Assembly (NCBI GenBank): GCA_000333855.2 | Contig: CM007315.1 | Span: 843,516 to 907,515 of the forward strand | Length of the DNA: 64,000 nt | Origin: Endotrypanum monterogeii | Lineage: Eukaryota > Euglenozoa > Kinetoplastea > Trypanosomatida > Trypanosomatidae | Reading direction: 5' to 3' | In this document: one piece after another, positions 13,764 to 25,254 of the stretch | How the letters are laid out: every line of letters starts with the position of its first letter | Position numbering within the stretch: position 1 is the first letter of the stretch | Notes under the pieces: generated by a model | The model's database searches: none | Told to the model about the DNA's origin: nothing | Seen by the model: only the letters and a program-made list of their open reading frames with translations | Translations under genes and position numbers: made by a program

Positions 13764-15713
13764 TCAAAAGTTTATTCCCAGACTGCCCTCTTCTGCCCAT
13801 ATGTCAACCTTCTCCTCTTTCAGCTTGGCCTTCGCCGCCTTCAAACTCTTGGCCTGCTCCCCGTCCGTTGAGCATTTATGCTCCTCCTCCGTCAGGGCCC
13901 GCAGGTGAGCCTCAATTGCATCGATGTATTGTTCGAAGGCGGAGGCAGATACAGACACCGCCACCGTCGCTGCAGCGACCGCAGTACTTTCCTCGTCACT
14001 CCCCTCTTCACACTCGGTGCCGCTAGCTGAACTCAATCCCTCAACCCCCGGTACTGCACGCGATCGCATTGCATCCACCTCCGCTGTGTCGCTGCCTCGC
14101 TCCACTCTTTTTAATTTAGTGACGCTCGTCTTCAGTTGACCGATCTCATCACGAAATTTTGGGTGCAACTCATAACTGTGGAAGCACATCTTGAAGAGAT
14201 GCGCTTTCACAAATCCGATGTCAACCGGGTAGTGGCGCACCCACTGCATATACACAAGCGCTGTGTGCAGCGCAGAGAGTCGGGTTGCTTTGTTGGCGCC
14301 GTGCGTGCGTCCTGGCATGACAGGGAGGGAAGGGTTACTGAACAACTTCGGGTCCCACAGCAGTGGTTCTGCACACATGTGGCCCTCGCATTTCGTTTCC
14401 CTTATGTGTGTCAGGACATCTTCGTAGGTGAGCACATTTCCATTGGAAATGACGGGGATGGTGCCACCCAGCGCACTGCGCACACGGCGGATGAGCTCCA
14501 TGTTCGCCAATCCCGTTTGCTGCCCTTTCATATTGCGCGTGCGGCCGTGAATGCAGAGCACCTGCGCTCCTGCGTCTCGGATCATGCGGGCATACAGGAT
14601 GGTGAGGGCTTCATCGAAATGCACTTCTGATGAGGACGTGGCTGATGCACAATGGGTGGCACCTTCACGATCGTGAGAGTCAGCCTGCGCGCATGTTGGG
14701 TAATCAAAGAGACGTATTTTCACTGTCACCGGTACCTCCAGCTCCACGTGAAGGGTGTGCACAATGGTGTGGATGAGTTCCCAATCCTCCATCAGGAAGG
14801 AGCCGTAGTTGCCGCGGCGGGCGATCCCTTGGGGGCAGCCGAGGTTGAGGTCGACCGCGTCGCACTGATATAAAAAGTGTTCTGTGTCTGCTTTAGATGA
14901 CGATGATGCGCTGACCTGAACATGCACTGGATACACAGGAGTCGTGGAATCACCATGGCTGGTGCCGCCGTGTTCCTCCACAGCCGCCTGTTCACCGAGG
15001 ACTGCAATTCGGGCAGCTCTCAAGACGATGTCTGCATTGTTTCCGCAGAACTGCACAATGCACGGGCGGTCCACAAGCGTAGTGTTGGCGATGGCATGAT
15101 CATTGCCATCCCCCGCATCTGTCCTCTCGCTTGAACAGACAGCACGCCCTCCTGCTGGGACGGGGGCACCCGGAGGCGGCGACTCCATGGCTGATTTTAC
15201 CTCATCCGGCGATGTCACGGAGAGATAATGACGGCGGTACACAGCGCTCTCTGCAAAGCTTTTCGCGTGCAGCATTGGTGTGTAGGCCAGCGTTGCCCCG
15301 TACTGGCGACACAACATTCGGAACGGAAGCTCACTCTGATCGACCATGGGCCCGACAACAAACATGTGTGACCCTCTACGGACGGCCGCCGTCGGTGCCT
15401 CCACGTCTGTCTCTACTGTCTGTTCGCGAAGCATTGCAGGGGAATCACTCAACGATGAGCGGATCTCCGTGGAGGAGCTCATACCAGAGGCATCTTTGTT
15501 TGCGCGAGCAACTGGTGACTGCACTGCCGCATACTTGCTCACCAGCACATCATTCCAAAACTTCCATGCGCTGGATGGCTTAGTGCTGGGATGTATATGC
15601 TTTACGGTGGCATCACGATGCCCATTGCAGTAGGGACATGTGGCGCTGCGGAATGGCTTTCCCTCCTTGATGAGCTGTCGGTAGACTTCCAACTGCTTTT
15701 GGTTGTACGCCAT
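13764..15713 (-). CDS. DUS1-like: tRNA-dihydrouridine synthase (Dus1-like)
   Basis: The 649-residue product is a flavin enzyme that reduces uridine to dihydrouridine in the tRNA D-loop. The Dus core starts near residue 119 with VGPMVDQSELPFR, continues with the RPCIVQFCGN strand, and has the catalytic motif LNLGCPQG with Cys293. Further on are HGRTRNMKGQQTG and IPVISNGNV, which in this fold bind the FMN phosphate. The sequence around the catalytic cysteine is closest to the eukaryotic Dus1 group, which acts on positions 16/17; I infer that specificity from motif resemblance only. Two Ser/Gly/Ala-rich insertions break the core and make it long for the family. The N-terminus carries Cys26-x2-Cys29-x9-His39-x-His41, a possible small zinc finger. 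The Ala/Lys-rich C-terminus may be helical. The start ATG (MAYNQKQ) is supported by a likely acceptor at 15755-15777. Confidence 0.93.
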   Translation of the reverse strand: MAYNQKQLEVYRQLIKEGKPFRSATCPYCNGHRDATVKHIHPSTKPSSAWKFWNDVLVSKYAAVQSPVARANKDASGMSSSTEIRSSLSDSPAMLREQTVETDVEAPTAAVRRGSHMFVVGPMVDQSELPFRMLCRQYGATLAYTPMLHAKSFAESAVYRRHYLSVTSPDEVKSAMESPPPGAPVPAGGRAVCSSERTDAGDGNDHAIANTTLVDRPCIVQFCGNNADIVLRAARIAVLGEQAAVEEHGGTSHGDSTTPVYPVHVQVSASSSSKADTEHFLYQCDAVDLNLGCPQGIARRGNYGSFLMEDWELIHTIVHTLHVELEVPVTVKIRLFDYPTCAQADSHDREGATHCASATSSSEVHFDEALTILYARMIRDAGAQVLCIHGRTRNMKGQQTGLANMELIRRVRSALGGTIPVISNGNVLTYEDVLTHIRETKCEGHMCAEPLLWDPKLFSNPSLPVMPGRTHGANKATRLSALHTALVYMQWVRHYPVDIGFVKAHLFKMCFHSYELHPKFRDEIGQLKTSVTKLKRVERGSDTAEVDAMRSRAVPGVEGLSSASGTECEEGSDEESTAVAAATVAVSVSASAFEQYIDAIEAHLRALTEEEHKCSTDGEQAKSLKAAKAKLKEEKVDIWAEEGSLGINF

Positions 15714-16891
15714 CCTCTAGAAATACACAGGTACCGCAGCGACGAGTTTGTTCACTGTTACAGGAGTGGGAGGTGAGATATATGCATGCACACCGATATA
15801 TATATATATATATATATGTATATACACACACATATAAAGAGAGGTAAAGCGGCAATGACGTGTCGTGATGGCGAGGGGAAGTCACGTTGAAGCCGGGGCA
15901 GGGGGGGGGGGGGCAGACAGGAGCCACCGGAGGTGCATCGTGTGTAGCGCATCGCAGGTCTCTGAGTAAAGACTTGTTCGATACACATATGTACACACAC
16001 ACACACAGTCACATACACTCGGGAAGGTGGCTTCCACTACCCCTGACATCTTTCCACACACGCGAGCGGATGAGCAACCCGGGAAAATAAGCTGCTACTC
16101 TTTATCCTTTTTTTTTTCGTGTTTATATAATATCTCAGATGTTCTTTAAATATTATATATATATATATATATATGATATCCAAGGAGATTCCTCTCCCTC
16201 TCCCCCCCTTCCTGTGGGCTTCCCAGGACTACCAAGAACCATACCGGATGTTTTTTTTTTTTGCAGGGAGGGAGAAGGTGCGGAATACATGAAGGGTCTC
16301 CTTTAATTTTTTTTTTTGTAACCCTCTCTTCGTCAATGAAAAAAAAAAAACATACGCACGCACACAAAAAGAGAATAAACGATTCAAAAATTAGTACATA
16401 AAAAGGAAAATACGCACATTTGAGAAGCAGGATAATATGGTGGCGGGAGAATGATGTATTCTCTTGGAGTTGTCTCTCTCCGTCCCCATCTCGGTGTGTA
16501 TGTGTGTGTGTGTGTGTGTGTGTTTCCTGCCGAGTAGTTATGAGCGCATCTCCACCCCTTTTTTTCCTCTGCGGCTTATCACACACGCACTTTATTTGCA
16601 CCGTGACAGTCCTCCACATCCACAAGCAGGGGACCTTCCCTCTCCCCTCCCCTCCCACCTCACCTCTGAGTGGATTAATGAAGAAAGGGGAAAATATATA
16701 CTTACAAAAAAAAAAAAATGGACGTGTCCACAAGAGCATCAGTAACATGAGTGAACCACACATACACACATACATACGCGCATATCTTTCTTCATCTCGA
16801 AAGAAAGAAAGATGACGGCACAGCCCCTCTACACTCACAGAGATGGTGGGAAGAGTTATTAAGAGAAAAAATAAATCGAACCTGCTATAGA

Positions 16892-16929
<38 letters not shown>

Positions 16930-18210
16930 CATGTCCTCGTTCTACGGAGGGGGTACGTGTTCCCAGCAATCTCTGCCGGTACAGAAAAAAAAAACAGAAA
17001 AAAAGGCTGCAACAAGTGCATCGCTTAACAGTCATGCACGTATGCAACAAAACTACACGCACACACACACACCTCCCTTCCCTCCATCACCGGTGGAGAA
17101 GTGTCGTATGGGTCCAACAAAGGGACACACAAGGGCGGTGGGTTGGGCCGTAGGGGAAATCACAACAGCAACAGAAAAAATGGGGGTGAGCTGAGCGAGG
17201 TGTACTATGCACCCATTGATCACCTGCGCCATCACGACAGAACAGAACTGGGAAAAAAAAATGACACACAACCACCCCAACGAAGGACTGATGTGTCCAG
17301 TGCAAAGAATAGCGATGACGACGGTGGTAGTGGATTGTCGAGGGTGGGCAGAAGCAAATAATAAACCGAAAAAAGCGACTACCTCCAAAAGAGGGGGGGG
17401 GGGTAGAAGACACCACGTGCACTCGGCCGCGGGCTTAATCAGCAAGGTCAAACTAAGGCAGCACGCGTACGCTACAAACATTCACACTTCTTTAGAGCCT
17501 TTGCTCCACCACGCAGCTTCCGCTCAAGCGGATCGGCCGTCATTGATGGAGTCGGCTGCATGCACAGAGGATAAAATAAAGCTCAGCTCCTTTAAATGTA
17601 ATTTTTTTTCTTAAATAGAGAGATGATCTGTCCACAAACAGTTGTGAACCGCAGGGTAGCGCGACGGAGATAATTCAAGAAATACACACAAACACACAAT
17701 GAAGCACACGATCGGCAAGACAAAAATAAAAAAACATCTCAGAAAGGAAGAGGGAAACCCTCCCCCCACCCACTTTCTGCAGATCTGTGAACGATCTCGA
17801 GCAAAAAAAAAAAGATCAGATTCTATCTGTTGTGCGACCCGCCGCCCCCTTTCATCTCTCATAGATATTTTTTAAATTTTCGCTGCTGCGCTCAAAAGCA
17901 CTTTCCAGAAAACCGCGTCCATCAGCAGCCCGCAGCACTTTAAAGCCTCAGTTGTCCAACACCCACTCCCTCGGAAATCGGAGCGTAAGCCTAATGGGGT
18001 TCTCCTTGTCTACACGAACCGCCCACCAACGTTTTACTTTTTATCTAAAAAGCGCTGCTCACGAAGCACTTGACACCTTATCTTGGTTGCCAGTGGCCGT
18101 GACTCCCGCGAGCTCACATTGCAGTGTTTTGCTCGAAGCGTACGTTGGCAAGCCTCAGAAAAGAGATTTCTCAGGCCCTCCCCCCTTCCTCGTCCCCCCC
18201 CCCACACACG

Positions 18211-18257
<47 letters not shown>

Positions 18258-19016
18258 GAACACCCTTGGATCAAGTCACTGTATTCCGTGAGATGATGCT
18301 GAGGTTACCACCGATTACAGTGGGAAAACCTTGATGGCACTCTCTCACGTGCTCTCACCATGCACCCGACATCTGGCCACCTGCCAGTTCCCATGTGCTG
18401 GTCAGACGTAGCAAATGTAGTGTACACCGCAGATGTGCACATCCTGAGGCTTGTCAGTACGCATGCTTTCCTTCGGCGACTGATCTTTCACTGCTGCTCC
18501 GTGCAAAAGGAGCCTTTTTTTTTTGGTACCGCAACGCCATCCCCGGTGATGAACTGGAAGATAGGGCGTATATATATATATATATGTGTGTGTGTGGTGG
18601 GGGGGGGAGGGTGGGAGACAGCCCCTTTTTCCGTCTGGACTGGAGTTACCTTCTGTTGTTTCGTGAATCTCGTGCACCTTCTCCCTGGCGTGGGTGTGGT
18701 TGCCACTATGTGAGTCACACAGCTCGTGGTGAGCTGGGAAGAGAACTACTACATTAGCGAGTTTCCTTGGAACAACACCAGTCGATCTTTGTGTGGCCAC
18801 TCGGATCCTCGGTTAGTAGGTGAAGAGGGAGGGATCATGTGGGGGACGCTAGTGGGAAAACATTTCTGCTACCACACAGGGGATTAAAAAAAAAAAGGGA
18901 TAACAGAACATATACACAGCGTCTAGAGGAAGGGAAAAAAAAAGACCCCCAAGAAAACAATCGGCCACAGCATTTGCCCCACATTTACCACAGATAAGAA
19001 AAAAAAAAAACACTCC
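15714..19016. other. Long spacer with microsatellites
   Basis: This 3.3 kb holds (TA)n near 15797-15818, 16155-16174, 16894-16924 and 18569-18585, a GT run near 16495-16523, and a (CA)n tract near 18203-18254. Part of the stretch around 17860-18180 is low in simple repeats but has no extended open frame. A long minus-strand open frame at 16146-17021 is translated microsatellite. I see no gene. Confidence 0.55.
18203..18254 (+). repeat. (CA)n microsatellite
   Basis: About 50 bases of CA with a few CG steps at its left end, inside the spacer below the 479-residue gene. Confidence 0.95.
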
Positions 19017-20456
19017 TCACTCTCGCAAGATAGGTTCATGAGAGTCGAAAGATTTCTTCGTCAGCTCCCCCGTGACGCGATGGAGGGGATCCGAGAACGC
19101 CTTCATAGTGCACTGCGAGAGGGGTAGCATTTCAGCACCAGCAACGCAACTTGTATTGATGGCGTTACTGAAAAACCCGCTTAGAGCAACGCTTTGCTCG
19201 ACATCTTTCCACGTCCGCTTCTGGTGTGGAGACCTCATAGGGCCGACGTGTTTCTCACCGCCGACACGAGATGCACCGAAGTCATCGGTATTACACCCAG
19301 AGCCCTTTGCCGCCACCGTGTGCGGCGTGCACAAGTTTGCTGCGGTTTCACAGTACTCACTATAGCCTGATTGGATTTCCTTGCGTTCATCTTCGACTTC
19401 GTGGATCATGATCGAGTGGGATGCTCTGTTATTGTCATTGCCCACGCAGGGGCGGTCCGAATAGCTGGACTTGCTGCCTTGGAGAGCCGCGTGCGCTACA
19501 CAGTTCACCGCGAGCACCTTCTCCGGGGGGCGAGGCTCTGAGCTGGCCACACTCATTCGGCGCTTTTGCTGCGTAGAAAGATCAAGACTCTGACCACCCA
19601 ACATGGTCTCAGTGCCGTATCGAGCATTTCTACCCGTCGTGTTTTCTTCCCTCAACGAAGTAGAGGATATGGACGAGAGGGACAGCTCCGAGGATGTTGC
19701 CATCTGCTCCTCTGCCCATTGATTAAACATTTCCATTTGCGGCTGCTTTTCGCGGCGACGCAGCCGCTGACGCTGGCGGCGACGAAGGTAGGACTTGATG
19801 GAGGCGATGGTCCCCTCGCTGTTGCGACTGCGTGCAGAACGAGAGCTGCGTCGGGAGTCACCGCTGTACGCACTGCGCAGCTCATCGTCCTCGTCGTGTG
19901 CATCTATTTGCACTTCACAAACAGCAGGGGGAGGTGGGAGGTAGGTGCTGCGCCCATAGGCTACAGTTGACGCCGTCCGAACCGTTGTTGCTGCAGACGT
20001 CAGCGTGGTGCGGCTGCTCACAGAAGTGTTATCGTCAAAATCGTTTACGCTCGCAGTGTATTTCCCACCGCCCTCGCGCGCATTCAACATTTGGGCCTCA
20101 CGGGCAGCTTGGCGCTCACGGCGGCGCTCCTGGCGAGCCTGGCGGCGCCTATACTTTTCCATAGCCTTCTCGCGCAGGATCACCTGCTCAGGCGTCAGGC
20201 GCGGGGGTCTCGAGTTCAGCGGAATGCCCTTGCACCCCCGCTCCTCGCTGCCCGCTTCATCGCCGGTTGTTGATTCCCTCTCTCTCGAGCCAAAGCGTCC
20301 ACGACGCCGGTGGTGGTGTCCATCGACCAGGCCGCTGCGAGAGCATCCACAGAAGCCGAAGGCCATTAAGCAAAATACAGCAATGGCGACACCAAAGCCC
20401 AACGCGACAGCGGAGGCAATAAGAAGGATGGCCGCGCTGTTGGCAGACAGACCCAT
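19017..20456 (-). CDS. Hypothetical single-pass membrane protein, 479 aa, basic cytosolic region
   Basis: I do not recognise the family. The protein begins MGLSANS and goes straight into one strong membrane segment at about residues 7-33, ending in a Cys-rich edge (FGFCGCSRSG) and a His/Arg patch. The rest is predicted cytosolic. It has a strongly charged helix near 86-128 (repeats of RRRQARQERRRER type), a second Arg-rich stretch (LRRRQRQRLRRREK), and long Ser/Thr-rich linkers. With almost nothing before the membrane segment it is probably a signal-anchored protein. A frame extending to 20549 opens at GTG and is not used; the first ATG is at 20456. Pyrimidine-rich sequence (plus-strand G/A run near 20470-20500) precedes the ATG, and a possible acceptor AG lies near 20534. 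Its layout resembles the next gene upstream (22.6-24.4 kb), though sequence similarity by eye is weak. Confidence 0.85.
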   Translation of the reverse strand: MGLSANSAAILLIASAVALGFGVAIAVFCLMAFGFCGCSRSGLVDGHHHRRRGRFGSRERESTTGDEAGSEERGCKGIPLNSRPPRLTPEQVILREKAMEKYRRRQARQERRRERQAAREAQMLNAREGGGKYTASVNDFDDNTSVSSRTTLTSAATTVRTASTVAYGRSTYLPPPPAVCEVQIDAHDEDDELRSAYSGDSRRSSRSARSRNSEGTIASIKSYLRRRQRQRLRRREKQPQMEMFNQWAEEQMATSSELSLSSISSTSLREENTTGRNARYGTETMLGGQSLDLSTQQKRRMSVASSEPRPPEKVLAVNCVAHAALQGSKSSYSDRPCVGNDNNRASHSIMIHEVEDERKEIQSGYSEYCETAANLCTPHTVAAKGSGCNTDDFGASRVGGEKHVGPMRSPHQKRTWKDVEQSVALSGFFSNAINTSCVAGAEMLPLSQCTMKAFSDPLHRVTGELTKKSFDSHEPILRE

Positions 20457-22595
20457 TGCGGGTGCGATAGTGAAGGTGGAGGGAGGGGAGGGGGGGGGGA
20501 TGCACAGCGACAGGTTGCAGTAAGAGAGAAGTACTGAAGGGAAGTTCACCTACCCACGCGCACACTTGCTCGCTCGCTCGCTGTATACCATTTGAGATAC
20601 TGTCCTACGAGTTACCCCTAGAAGATCTCTGCAAACTCTCACAGAGGTCTTTGCACGGATGGAGAGAGAGAGCTAAGGGGAATAATAATAATAAGCGAGC
20701 GCCTCGAACTGTGGAAGTCGGCTGCGTAGAGTAGACAATGAGCAACGGCAGAGAAAAAAAAAGAAGGCGCACCAACGTCTGTGTATACGTGTCTGTGTGA
20801 GCCACCGTTGCAGTCGAGGAGAGGACAAGGATTTTCGTAGATTTTGTTGGGAGTGTAAGCCACTAATGTTGCTGAGGTATGAATGCGAAGTGGAAAACTA
20901 AAAAAAAAAAAATACAAAAATATACACACAAATAATTACGGAAAAAAAAAATCCCTCCAAAAAAAAAAAAGCAAAGTCTTAAATTTGACTACGCATTGTC
21001 CATCGCAAAAGAAGAAACATGGGAAAAGAGAGGCAAGCAGGCAGGGAATCGTTCTTTGCATTGTATAGAACATGCGATCACACACATACACAAATAATAT
21101 ATATATATATATATATATATTGTAGAGAGAGACATAAAGACTCATCGAACGAATATGCGAGGCACACTGTGCAACCTACGATATATCGAGCCTGTGCATG
21201 TTGTATGTATGTATGTGTATGCTTTCTTTGAGGGGAGGGGGAGGTGCGCAGTGCATCAATTCTTTGACGTCGCCTTTCTTTTTGCTTTTCATTTTGTCTT
21301 TTTATTGCTTGCAGTAATGCGTTTGCCGCCTCCTCTTCCTTTTTCTACCCCCCGTCTCCCTCTCCCGTTTTGAAAGTCGCGGAATGTCCGAAACCGGGAA
21401 ATGGGAAGCGTCCAACACTGTGCTTAGGCTTTGGCAGTCATCATCAGAAAAAAGAAACATGAAAAAAGAAACACCGTATATAACCTACGGAGAGCAATCG
21501 TTTATTATATATATATATATATATATATTATTTATATGCGAGTGTATGTGGAGCAGCTTTTCTGGGCCAACAAGCCTCCTCTCCCTTCACCTCTCAATGG
21601 AAAGGAATGACTGGGTGAGTCAGTGTGCAGAAAGGGGGGTTGGTTGGGTGGAACTGTTTCCTGGAGCGGGGGGAGTGGGGGGGAACCGTTGGGTGTGTGT
21701 ACTCGTTATCGATGAGGATAGGGGGCACGGCGTGTGATAGCACGTGCCAGGCAAGATACAAGAGAAGCATCGCGCAAGGGGAGGCGTCCACAGACGGTCG
21801 TTGTTGCACAAAGGACACCCAACCCACGCACACACAGCGTCGACGATGAAGGGGAAAAGGAGGATATGCACCGTGACCTAAAGTCGGTAGGTAGACCACG
21901 TAGAAGGATAGCATCTACATAAGGTAAAAAAAAAAAAACAATCCACAACGAAGGGGAGATAGGCTCTCTTTCCTTGCCCCACTATTCATTCCCCTCACCC
22001 CATATATACCTCCACAACACTCTCAAAGTGGCCTATCATCCGCCTCCGCCTCTGCGCCGTCAAGGCGAGGCTCTGAGACTCCTCGTTTCTCCACCCACGC
22101 ACCCACCTCTCCTTGGCTTTGTAATCACACAGCGGACTACCCCTCTGCACGGCTGCTTGTCGAGAAGAAACTCGAATATACACACGTAACAGCGAGAGGT
22201 GTTGAGAAGAAAATAAATAAATAAGGGGTGCCCATATTCGGGGCCAATCGCAGATTCATTGACCAACTATCCCTCCTCCCTCCCCCACCTCCCCCCCACA
22301 CACACCCACTAACAGACACACGGGAGAGTGAGGCGCGCTGACCATACGTCTTACTCAGGGTTTTGCGCGCCCGTCTCTATCGCTCTGGCAGTGACAAAGA
22401 TAATCCAATCAAAGTTCCAAATATTCACCACCGCCACGAACAGCAGTGATAACAACAATTGATAACATTAATAACAGTAATACTAATAGATTGCTGCGCT
22501 GCTTGCGTAGACACTCTCCGTGTGTTTTTTTTTGTTTTTTTTTATTGGTCTTAGAAGTGAGGAGTTCATTTCCCCTTCTCCTTTGCTGCTGACCG
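20457..22595. other. Intergenic region
   Basis: About 2.1 kb with (TA)n near 21098-21120 and 21508-21528, A runs near 20899-20971, and pyrimidine-rich stretches in the minus sense. The segment 21950-22300 is C-rich on the plus strand. No gene is seen. Confidence 0.55.
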
Positions 22596-24413
22596 TCAAG
22601 CAAACTCGCTGTTGTTCTCTGTGCTGCCGTGCCTGGGAGGGGACACCACGCTCGCGGACCCTATTTTTCTGCTCACTGAACTCCGTGAGTCGGATGCGGT
22701 CACTGGGTCATTACTGGGCAGCGAGAAGGGCGAGCGCAGGCCGCTGCTCCACTGATTCAGTTGTGGGGTGAGCATATTCCAGCCACCGGGCTGTGTGACT
22801 AGCTTGCGGAGACCACTCTTGCCAGAACCCGATGTGGACACGCGGGGGTGCGTGGTGGTATACTCTGCTTTGGCCGGCAAACCAGAGTAGGCTGGCCTTC
22901 CGCTGCTATGCACGCTTCCACCGGACCCTGCGCGCGCGGTGTCAGCGCCGAGGACCGGTGCTGATAAGTCCATGTGCGAAGTGGATGTGACAAGTTTCGG
23001 TCCCGCAACACCCGCGTTGGCTGACGTGGCGCGCCGAGACCGAATGCTGTGAATTGGGGTATTAAGTGTCAGTGAGCCAGCGACCCCGGTAGCATTGCAG
23101 GACAAGGACGGCGACAATCTTGCATCCTCTAGGGGTGTTACAGAGCCTGGGGTGACACGCGCGCCATCAAATCCACCCGGGTTACCGCTCGCTACGGATG
23201 CCCCAGTGCTCCCTGGGTGGTCGATGAAGACGGGAGAAATACTGAGGAGACTTGTTTGGTCAAAGCCGCCCACATGGCCAGGCGGGGACATGGGAGACAA
23301 CCGACCCTGCGCCTGCTGCTCCTGCCGCATCAAGAAGTCCTGCAGCTGCTCGCGACGTGCCTGGAAGGGACTGAGGTGCAGTGAAGCATCCTCAAAATCA
23401 TCGGAGGTGCTCTCGAGATCGTCAAGGCGGTTACGGAGAGCCGGGAAAGAAGAATTCCGCTGTTTTGGGGGCTGCTTAGGGCTCGTACTGCTGTCAGCTT
23501 CGTTGCGCGTCAGCAATGGATTGGGCCGTTGAAAAATCTGTAGACTGCCGGTGCTTCCATTAGCCAAGCTAAAGCTGCTAGGGTTAATACCTTGACGATA
23601 GTGCCGTGCACGCCTTGCTGACCCAGCCGGTGACCCAGGGCGGAGGCTCATGCTTCCCACGCTGGCATCGCTTGCGTGGTGCGTCATGGAGCGGGCTGAT
23701 GCCGACGCTGCGCTGTACTGACGCTGCAGCTCCTGGAGCAAATAGGGGCTGAGGTGCAAGGTGGGGGTGTTCCTGTTGGAGGCTCGCCGGAACTCATACT
23801 CCGCACGGCCATAAAATTCAGGTGACGCTACCCGATTCTTCTCATCCTCCAGTCGCTGTTTTTCCTCCAGCGTGAGTGGTGGAGGGCCAGCTTGGGGCAC
23901 ACGGTCGACTCCGCGGAAATCAAGGTGCACTTCCCGATCGCCGTGATGTACAACGATGGGAACACGCGGCAGATGGCGTCGCGGACGCACACGGGTCTCG
24001 ATGGGCACACCCTCTACCCGCTCCGCGTTCGGGGATGCCGGTCGCACACCTCCATCGAGCTCCCAATAGTTGCCGTTGCCGTCTCGGCAGTAGTCGATAG
24101 CATCTCGATCGGCGTAGTTGTCACGCCGATTAATACTCGCATTTTGGGTGCTTGTGCTGTTGTTGTGCGTGGGCCCATCGGTGATGGCGCTGTTGCCACC
24201 TCTGTTCGCGACCGCTGGCGCACGATGCGTCATAGCCCCGAACTCTCCCTCAACCTGGAATGTTACATTCTCCGCTTGGGCATACGCGTAGGACGATCGT
24301 CGGCGGAGGACACGGCGCGTCAGAACCACTAAAAAAATGATGCACGCGATGACGCCCACCACCGCTAAGGTAACTAGAAGGTAGGTAAAAATAGCTTTGT
24401 TGGTTGAGCTCAT
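22596..24413 (-). CDS. Hypothetical single-pass membrane protein, 605 aa
   Basis: Unrecognised family. The protein starts MSSTNKAIF, has one strong membrane segment at about residues 8-32 (TYLLVTLAVVGVIACIIFLV), then a basic stop-transfer stretch (TRRVLRRRSS) and a long tail rich in Ser, Pro, Arg and Gln. By the positive-inside pattern the tail is cytosolic. Recognisable patches include PPPLTLEEKQRLEDEK and a Gln/Arg-rich helix (QARREQLQDFLMRQEQQ). Repeated LHLSP motifs (LHLSPYLLQ and LHLSPFQAR) occur about 130 residues apart and may be a short linear motif used twice. The longest frame opens at a GTG two codons upstream; the first ATG is used. Two candidate acceptors lie upstream, at 24431-24432 and 24514-24540. 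It could be a membrane adaptor, but nothing in the sequence proves this. Confidence 0.86.
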   Translation of the reverse strand: MSSTNKAIFTYLLVTLAVVGVIACIIFLVVLTRRVLRRRSSYAYAQAENVTFQVEGEFGAMTHRAPAVANRGGNSAITDGPTHNNSTSTQNASINRRDNYADRDAIDYCRDGNGNYWELDGGVRPASPNAERVEGVPIETRVRPRRHLPRVPIVVHHGDREVHLDFRGVDRVPQAGPPPLTLEEKQRLEDEKNRVASPEFYGRAEYEFRRASNRNTPTLHLSPYLLQELQRQYSAASASARSMTHHASDASVGSMSLRPGSPAGSARRARHYRQGINPSSFSLANGSTGSLQIFQRPNPLLTRNEADSSTSPKQPPKQRNSSFPALRNRLDDLESTSDDFEDASLHLSPFQARREQLQDFLMRQEQQAQGRLSPMSPPGHVGGFDQTSLLSISPVFIDHPGSTGASVASGNPGGFDGARVTPGSVTPLEDARLSPSLSCNATGVAGSLTLNTPIHSIRSRRATSANAGVAGPKLVTSTSHMDLSAPVLGADTARAGSGGSVHSSGRPAYSGLPAKAEYTTTHPRVSTSGSGKSGLRKLVTQPGGWNMLTPQLNQWSSGLRSPFSLPSNDPVTASDSRSSVSRKIGSASVVSPPRHGSTENNSEFA

Positions 24414-25250
24414 TCTCACGGTATCCGCGTCTGGGGGACAAGAATGTGTTGAGGAAGGATATCAAGAAAGCGATGATGCGCTACCAAAAGACCCTGTCAT
24501 CAGATTATGTGGGCTGAGGAGCAGGAGGAGGAGGAGGAGGGGTGGTGGTGGTGGCGGCCACCACAGACTGGCCAATGAGCTCGACAACTATTTCAGCCCA
24601 GTACACTAACTCAAGGAAAGCAGCTCTCGGAAGAGATGGAAGGGAAACACACAGTGAAACAGCGAAAAAAAAAAAAGAGTACGGGAAAGGCACACGGCGT
24701 CCACGTACGGTACTTCAGTGGAGTAACTTTATGTGATGCGGAGATGTATGCGGAGATAGGGAAAAGACGCACGGAGTCTCCGATAACCAAAATAAGAAAG
24801 CGACGCCCCTGTGCATGTGAATGCTTGCGTGAGTTGTTACTGTTGACGCGCGGAAAAAATCGAGAAAAAAAAAGGAAAAAAGAAGCAGAAAGGATACAGA
24901 TGCATTTTTTAAAAAGGGCAATATTGGAAAGCGTCTTATAACAGTGAAGCGGAGGTAAGACCACCACTCGAGCCTCAACTCACATCCACAATTTCTATTT
25001 CCAAATACACGGAGTCGGAGAAAAGCAGATATATATATATTAGCGGTGATGAGGCGGGGGTCAGGCAGTGTTCCTCTCCTCCAAAGTGAATGTATTTCGA
25101 TATATCACGAGCCCAACAGCACCTTCGGGTCACCATCGTTCTCCTCCTCCCCACCAGTTGTAGCCCTGTCGCGTGGTGCCCAGGCAGTGCCTGTCTCACC
25201 CCGGTTGCAGCTCCTCCAGCTTTGTCGCCGGAGGAAGCACATCAGCTTCG
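24414..25250. other. Intergenic region between the 605-aa gene and the SIDER2-like element
   Basis: It holds the splice region of the 605-residue gene (GGA repeats on the plus strand near 24515-24555), A-rich runs near 24664-24676 and 24852-24890, and a short TA run near 25030-25040. No gene is seen. Confidence 0.5.
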
Positions 25251-25254
25251 AGCA

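Noticed and set aside
16146..17021. 291-codon minus-strand open frame
   Set aside because: It translates TA, CA and homopolymer tracts (Ile-Tyr, His-Thr, Phe runs) and has no ordered segment.
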